In this document: one piece after another, positions 63,641 to 64,000 of the stretch
How the letters are laid out: each line of letters starts with the position of its first letter
Position numbering within the stretch: the first letter of the stretch is position 1
Assembly (NCBI GenBank): GCA_029204225.1
Contig: CM055111.1
Coordinates: 24,035,870 to 24,099,869, forward strand
DNA from: Diphasiastrum complanatum
Lineage: Eukaryota > Streptophyta > Lycopodiopsida > Lycopodiales > Lycopodiaceae
Direction: 5' to 3'
DNA length: 64,000 nucleotides
Translations under genes and position numbers: made by a program
The notes under the pieces: generated by a model
Database searches by the model: none
Told to the model about the DNA's origin: nothing
What the model saw: only the letters and a program-made list of their open reading frames with translations

Positions 63641-64000
63641 TCGGATCAGGTCTAATAAATCCGACAGTCTGTATAAATATGACCCTTTGTAAAATCTGAC
63701 CACGTGTATATTTTTTTGACCTAGTTATATTTCTAACCCTATGTAAAATTCCGACTCTTTTGTACTCTTTACAATGTCTATACTAAGGGATTTGGTCCCT
63801 CTATGGGGTGTCTCTTACCCAACAAATTTTGATGTCATTTGAGAAAGTTCACATCAGCCACTAGGGTTTGCATGTTTTCACTCATTACATCCATGTATGT
63901 AGGGTCAAAGATCTTGCGTAGTTATAGCCCTCCCGTCTGTCAACAAGGGTTAGATCACTGGATAGGTACTTAACTATGCATAGATGCTATTTTTTGGTTA
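63641..64000. other. Unassigned right-edge sequence
   Basis: A TATAAATATG stretch (63671-63680) and a short inverted repeat AGGGATTTGGTCCCT (63786-63800) are present. No gene or LTR end is supported. Confidence 0.3.

Noticed and set aside
1..64000. CRISPR arrays, prokaryotic operons, riboswitches
   Set aside because: No regularly spaced repeats of that type or operon layout; splice sites and retrotransposons show a plant nuclear genome.

Overview
This is nuclear DNA from a land plant, most likely a seed plant with very large introns; gymnosperms are the obvious candidates, but the sequence does not settle this. The evidence is one spliced host gene of the plant-specific KAC kinesin subfamily, plus plant-type Ty3/gypsy, Ty1/copia, LINE, hAT and tRNA-derived SINE sequences. 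No operons, CRISPR arrays, rRNA genes or genuine tRNA genes were seen.

The main result is that one host gene runs through most of the window on the minus strand. Seven exons join in frame: 50506-50240, 43424-43301, 34049-33963, 12642-12475, 11259-11153, 10828-10697 and 314 to about 110. They encode the N-terminus, the coiled-coil neck and the first half of the motor domain of a kinesin-14 of the KAC type (chloroplast movement, actin-linked). The gene continues beyond the left edge. Introns 1 to 6 are about 6.8, 9.3, 21.3, 1.2, 0.3 and 10.4 kb. Nearly all other identifiable sequence between positions 315 and 50239 is transposon debris inside these introns.

Intron 6 (315-10696) holds an Athila-like minus-strand element with a broken coiled-coil ORF (1050-2224), its PBS and one LTR (3311-3962), a compact LINE derivative (4860-5555), plus-strand LINE A (5581-8618) and a solo copia LTR (10124-10496). 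Intron 4 has a tRNA-derived SINE. Intron 3 (12643-33962) has a second LTR of the Athila-like family, a truncated hAT transposase gene (15130-16362), and about 16 kb of minus-strand LINE copies joined tail to head (B, D, C, E, G, H). A 7.2-kb gypsy element (22376-29575) is inserted in LINE C, with identical 488-bp LTR lengths and a 5-bp target duplication. Intron 2 has gag-like debris, LINE I, a copia gag fragment, a gypsy 3' end with its LTR, and LINE F. Intron 1 has a defective copia element (43558-47870) and a tandem hairpin repeat (48771-48980).

Upstream of the gene, 50.6-53.1 kb is largely unassigned. From 54.1 kb to the right edge lie three defective copia elements: two on the minus strand (54121-57340 and 57350-60975) and one on the plus strand (60980-63640).

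The most unusual pattern is in the LINEs. Each recognisable 3' end carries a short stem-loop whose paired bases change together between copies, then a conserved motif like ACATTAATAAA, then a simple repeat. The next LINE copy usually begins right after that repeat. This suggests 3'-hairpin recognition by the reverse transcriptase and insertion into the microsatellite tails of older copies.
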